Positions 63,179 to 64,000 of a DNA stretch of 64,000 bases are shown one piece after another. Within the stretch, counting starts at the first letter, position 1; every line of letters begins with the position of its first letter. The stretch comes from Hydractinia symbiolongicarpus. Lineage: Eukaryota; Cnidaria; Hydrozoa; Anthoathecata; Hydractiniidae. Made by a program: the position numbers and the translations under genes. The notes beneath the pieces were generated by a model. That model saw only the letters and a program-made list of their open reading frames with translations. It was not told the origin of the DNA and did not search any database. The stretch covers positions 9,451,501 through 9,515,500 of the forward strand of contig NC_079880.1 in the NCBI RefSeq assembly GCF_029227915.1. Direction: 5' to 3'.

Positions 63179-64000
63179 ATGACTACATTTGTTGCTTGTC
63201 TTTCTACCTGTATTTTCTTTTTTACAGCATTAATTTAAGGAATACCAAGATTGACATAACGTGCAAACAACATCTTTGTAAAAAATTTCCGATCCAGAGC
63301 CAGATATTGTCTAGCCATGTTTAATGAATTTGGAAATTTTTTCAATGTTTCATCAAGAATGTGTAAACCAAACATTTTGTTGAGCGATAAACAAATCAGT
63401 AAATCTTAAAATATTTACCAATGTGTTATTAGAGAGAAAAATATTATTTTGCAAAATATGCATCGCTTGTAATACTAGAGTGATGAATTTGGTGTTATGA
63501 TGGTTAGCATGATGACCAACAACAACAATAAAGTCGTCCTCTGGTTCTGCTTTAGGATTTTCCCAAAATTCCGTTGTGGTTGTGTTTTCTTCATTCTGTA
63601 AATCAAGTATATATGCGAAACATAGCTAACCATGTACTCAAGCTTGTAAGAAGCAAGAAAGTGCATTCAGCACCTTCTTCTGGGAGCCTAATCCCAGTTT
63701 TATTTACATCCACCGTAATTGTTTTTTTTTTGTCTAAATTTAAATAGTGTGAATTTGCACTAAAACGGGAGTACATTTTTTCAAAAGGGAGAGGGATCTC
63801 TTTTTCCTAGCGGTTTGAAATTACCCTGCTGTGTGTTTTAGATACAGTTTAACGTTATTCACGAGTTTGCTCACTCGCCGCCTTCCAAAATGCAATTATA
63901 AGAAGCTTAGCAAGGGGTCTTGGCAATTGCTTTGTCTTTGTAAGTCTTGAAAACTACATTTGATAATTTTATACCATGTTCTCCTATTTTTCTTATGATA
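63179..64000. other. Unassigned stretch with repeat remnants
   Basis: Contains a 63-codon minus-strand frame (63,475-63,666) without a recognised domain, the CTTCTTCTGGGAGCCTAA repeat at about 63,675, and a diverged LINE tail unit (GCTTAGCAAGGGGTCTTGG) at about 63,905-63,950. Confidence 0.4.

Noticed and set aside
1-64000. CRISPR arrays, bacterial operons or rRNA genes
   Set aside because: No direct-repeat/spacer arrays and no rRNA-like conserved blocks; introns and element types are eukaryotic.

Overview
The window is animal chromosomal DNA: AT-rich, with introns, and almost wholly built from nested and decayed mobile elements. The mixture (Kolobok-type THAP transposon, Helitrons, Polinton/Maverick, Penelope-like, DIRS/Ngaro-type and REL-type LINE elements, a tRNA-derived SINE) and the look of the proteins point to a cnidarian, perhaps a hydrozoan. 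That is inference from family resemblance; no single-copy host gene is recognised.

Layout. 0-5.65 kb: a 4.3-kb Kolobok-like transposon (TTAA target duplication) with a spliced P2X7-like zinc protein gene (+) and a spliced THAP transposase gene (-), between two inverted copies of a tRNA-derived SINE. 6.7-8.9 kb: DIRS-type gag and truncated RT (-). 9.1-12.5 kb: 5'-truncated REL-type LINE whose ORF runs into a ubiquitin-specific protease (USP) domain, followed by ~100-bp tandem repeats and a conserved structured block; partial copies lie at 16.8-17.8 and 43.1-45.2 kb. 13.0-13.4 kb: HUH Rep-like fragment. 14.5-16.1 kb: decayed integrase-type transposase. 17.8-26.6 kb: autonomous Helitron material (Rep plus PIF1 helicase, -) split by a Penelope-like insertion at 23.43-24.31 kb. 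26.7-36.0 kb: nested inverted repeats, explained by a 1.3-kb foldback, a complete non-autonomous Helitron (28,324-30,885), a second inverted Helitron copy, and a 3.0-kb DNA transposon (32,150-35,178) with an intact 539-codon transposase-like ORF. 36.1-42.0 kb: zinc-ribbon pseudogene, Penelope-type end, degenerate DIRS element. 45,892-60,464: a 14.6-kb Polinton/Maverick provirus-like element. 60.5-64 kb: relics of a LINE RT and of a tnp2/Plavaka-like transposase.

The Polinton is the most coherent system. It has ~269-bp terminal inverted repeats and a 5-bp target duplication. It carries protein-primed DNA polymerase, packaging ATPase, DD35E integrase, double-jelly-roll major capsid protein, a penton-like minor capsid candidate, several membrane proteins, and a class II Fic-domain protein as cargo. 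Most core genes carry one or two breaks, so this copy looks dead. Many start codons on both strands sit in an AATAAATG-like motif and several genes end at perfect or near-perfect hairpins, which resembles the expression signals of giant viruses and virophages.

The LINE-USP fusion and the Polinton (Fic cargo plus expression signals) are the best candidates for under-described biology.
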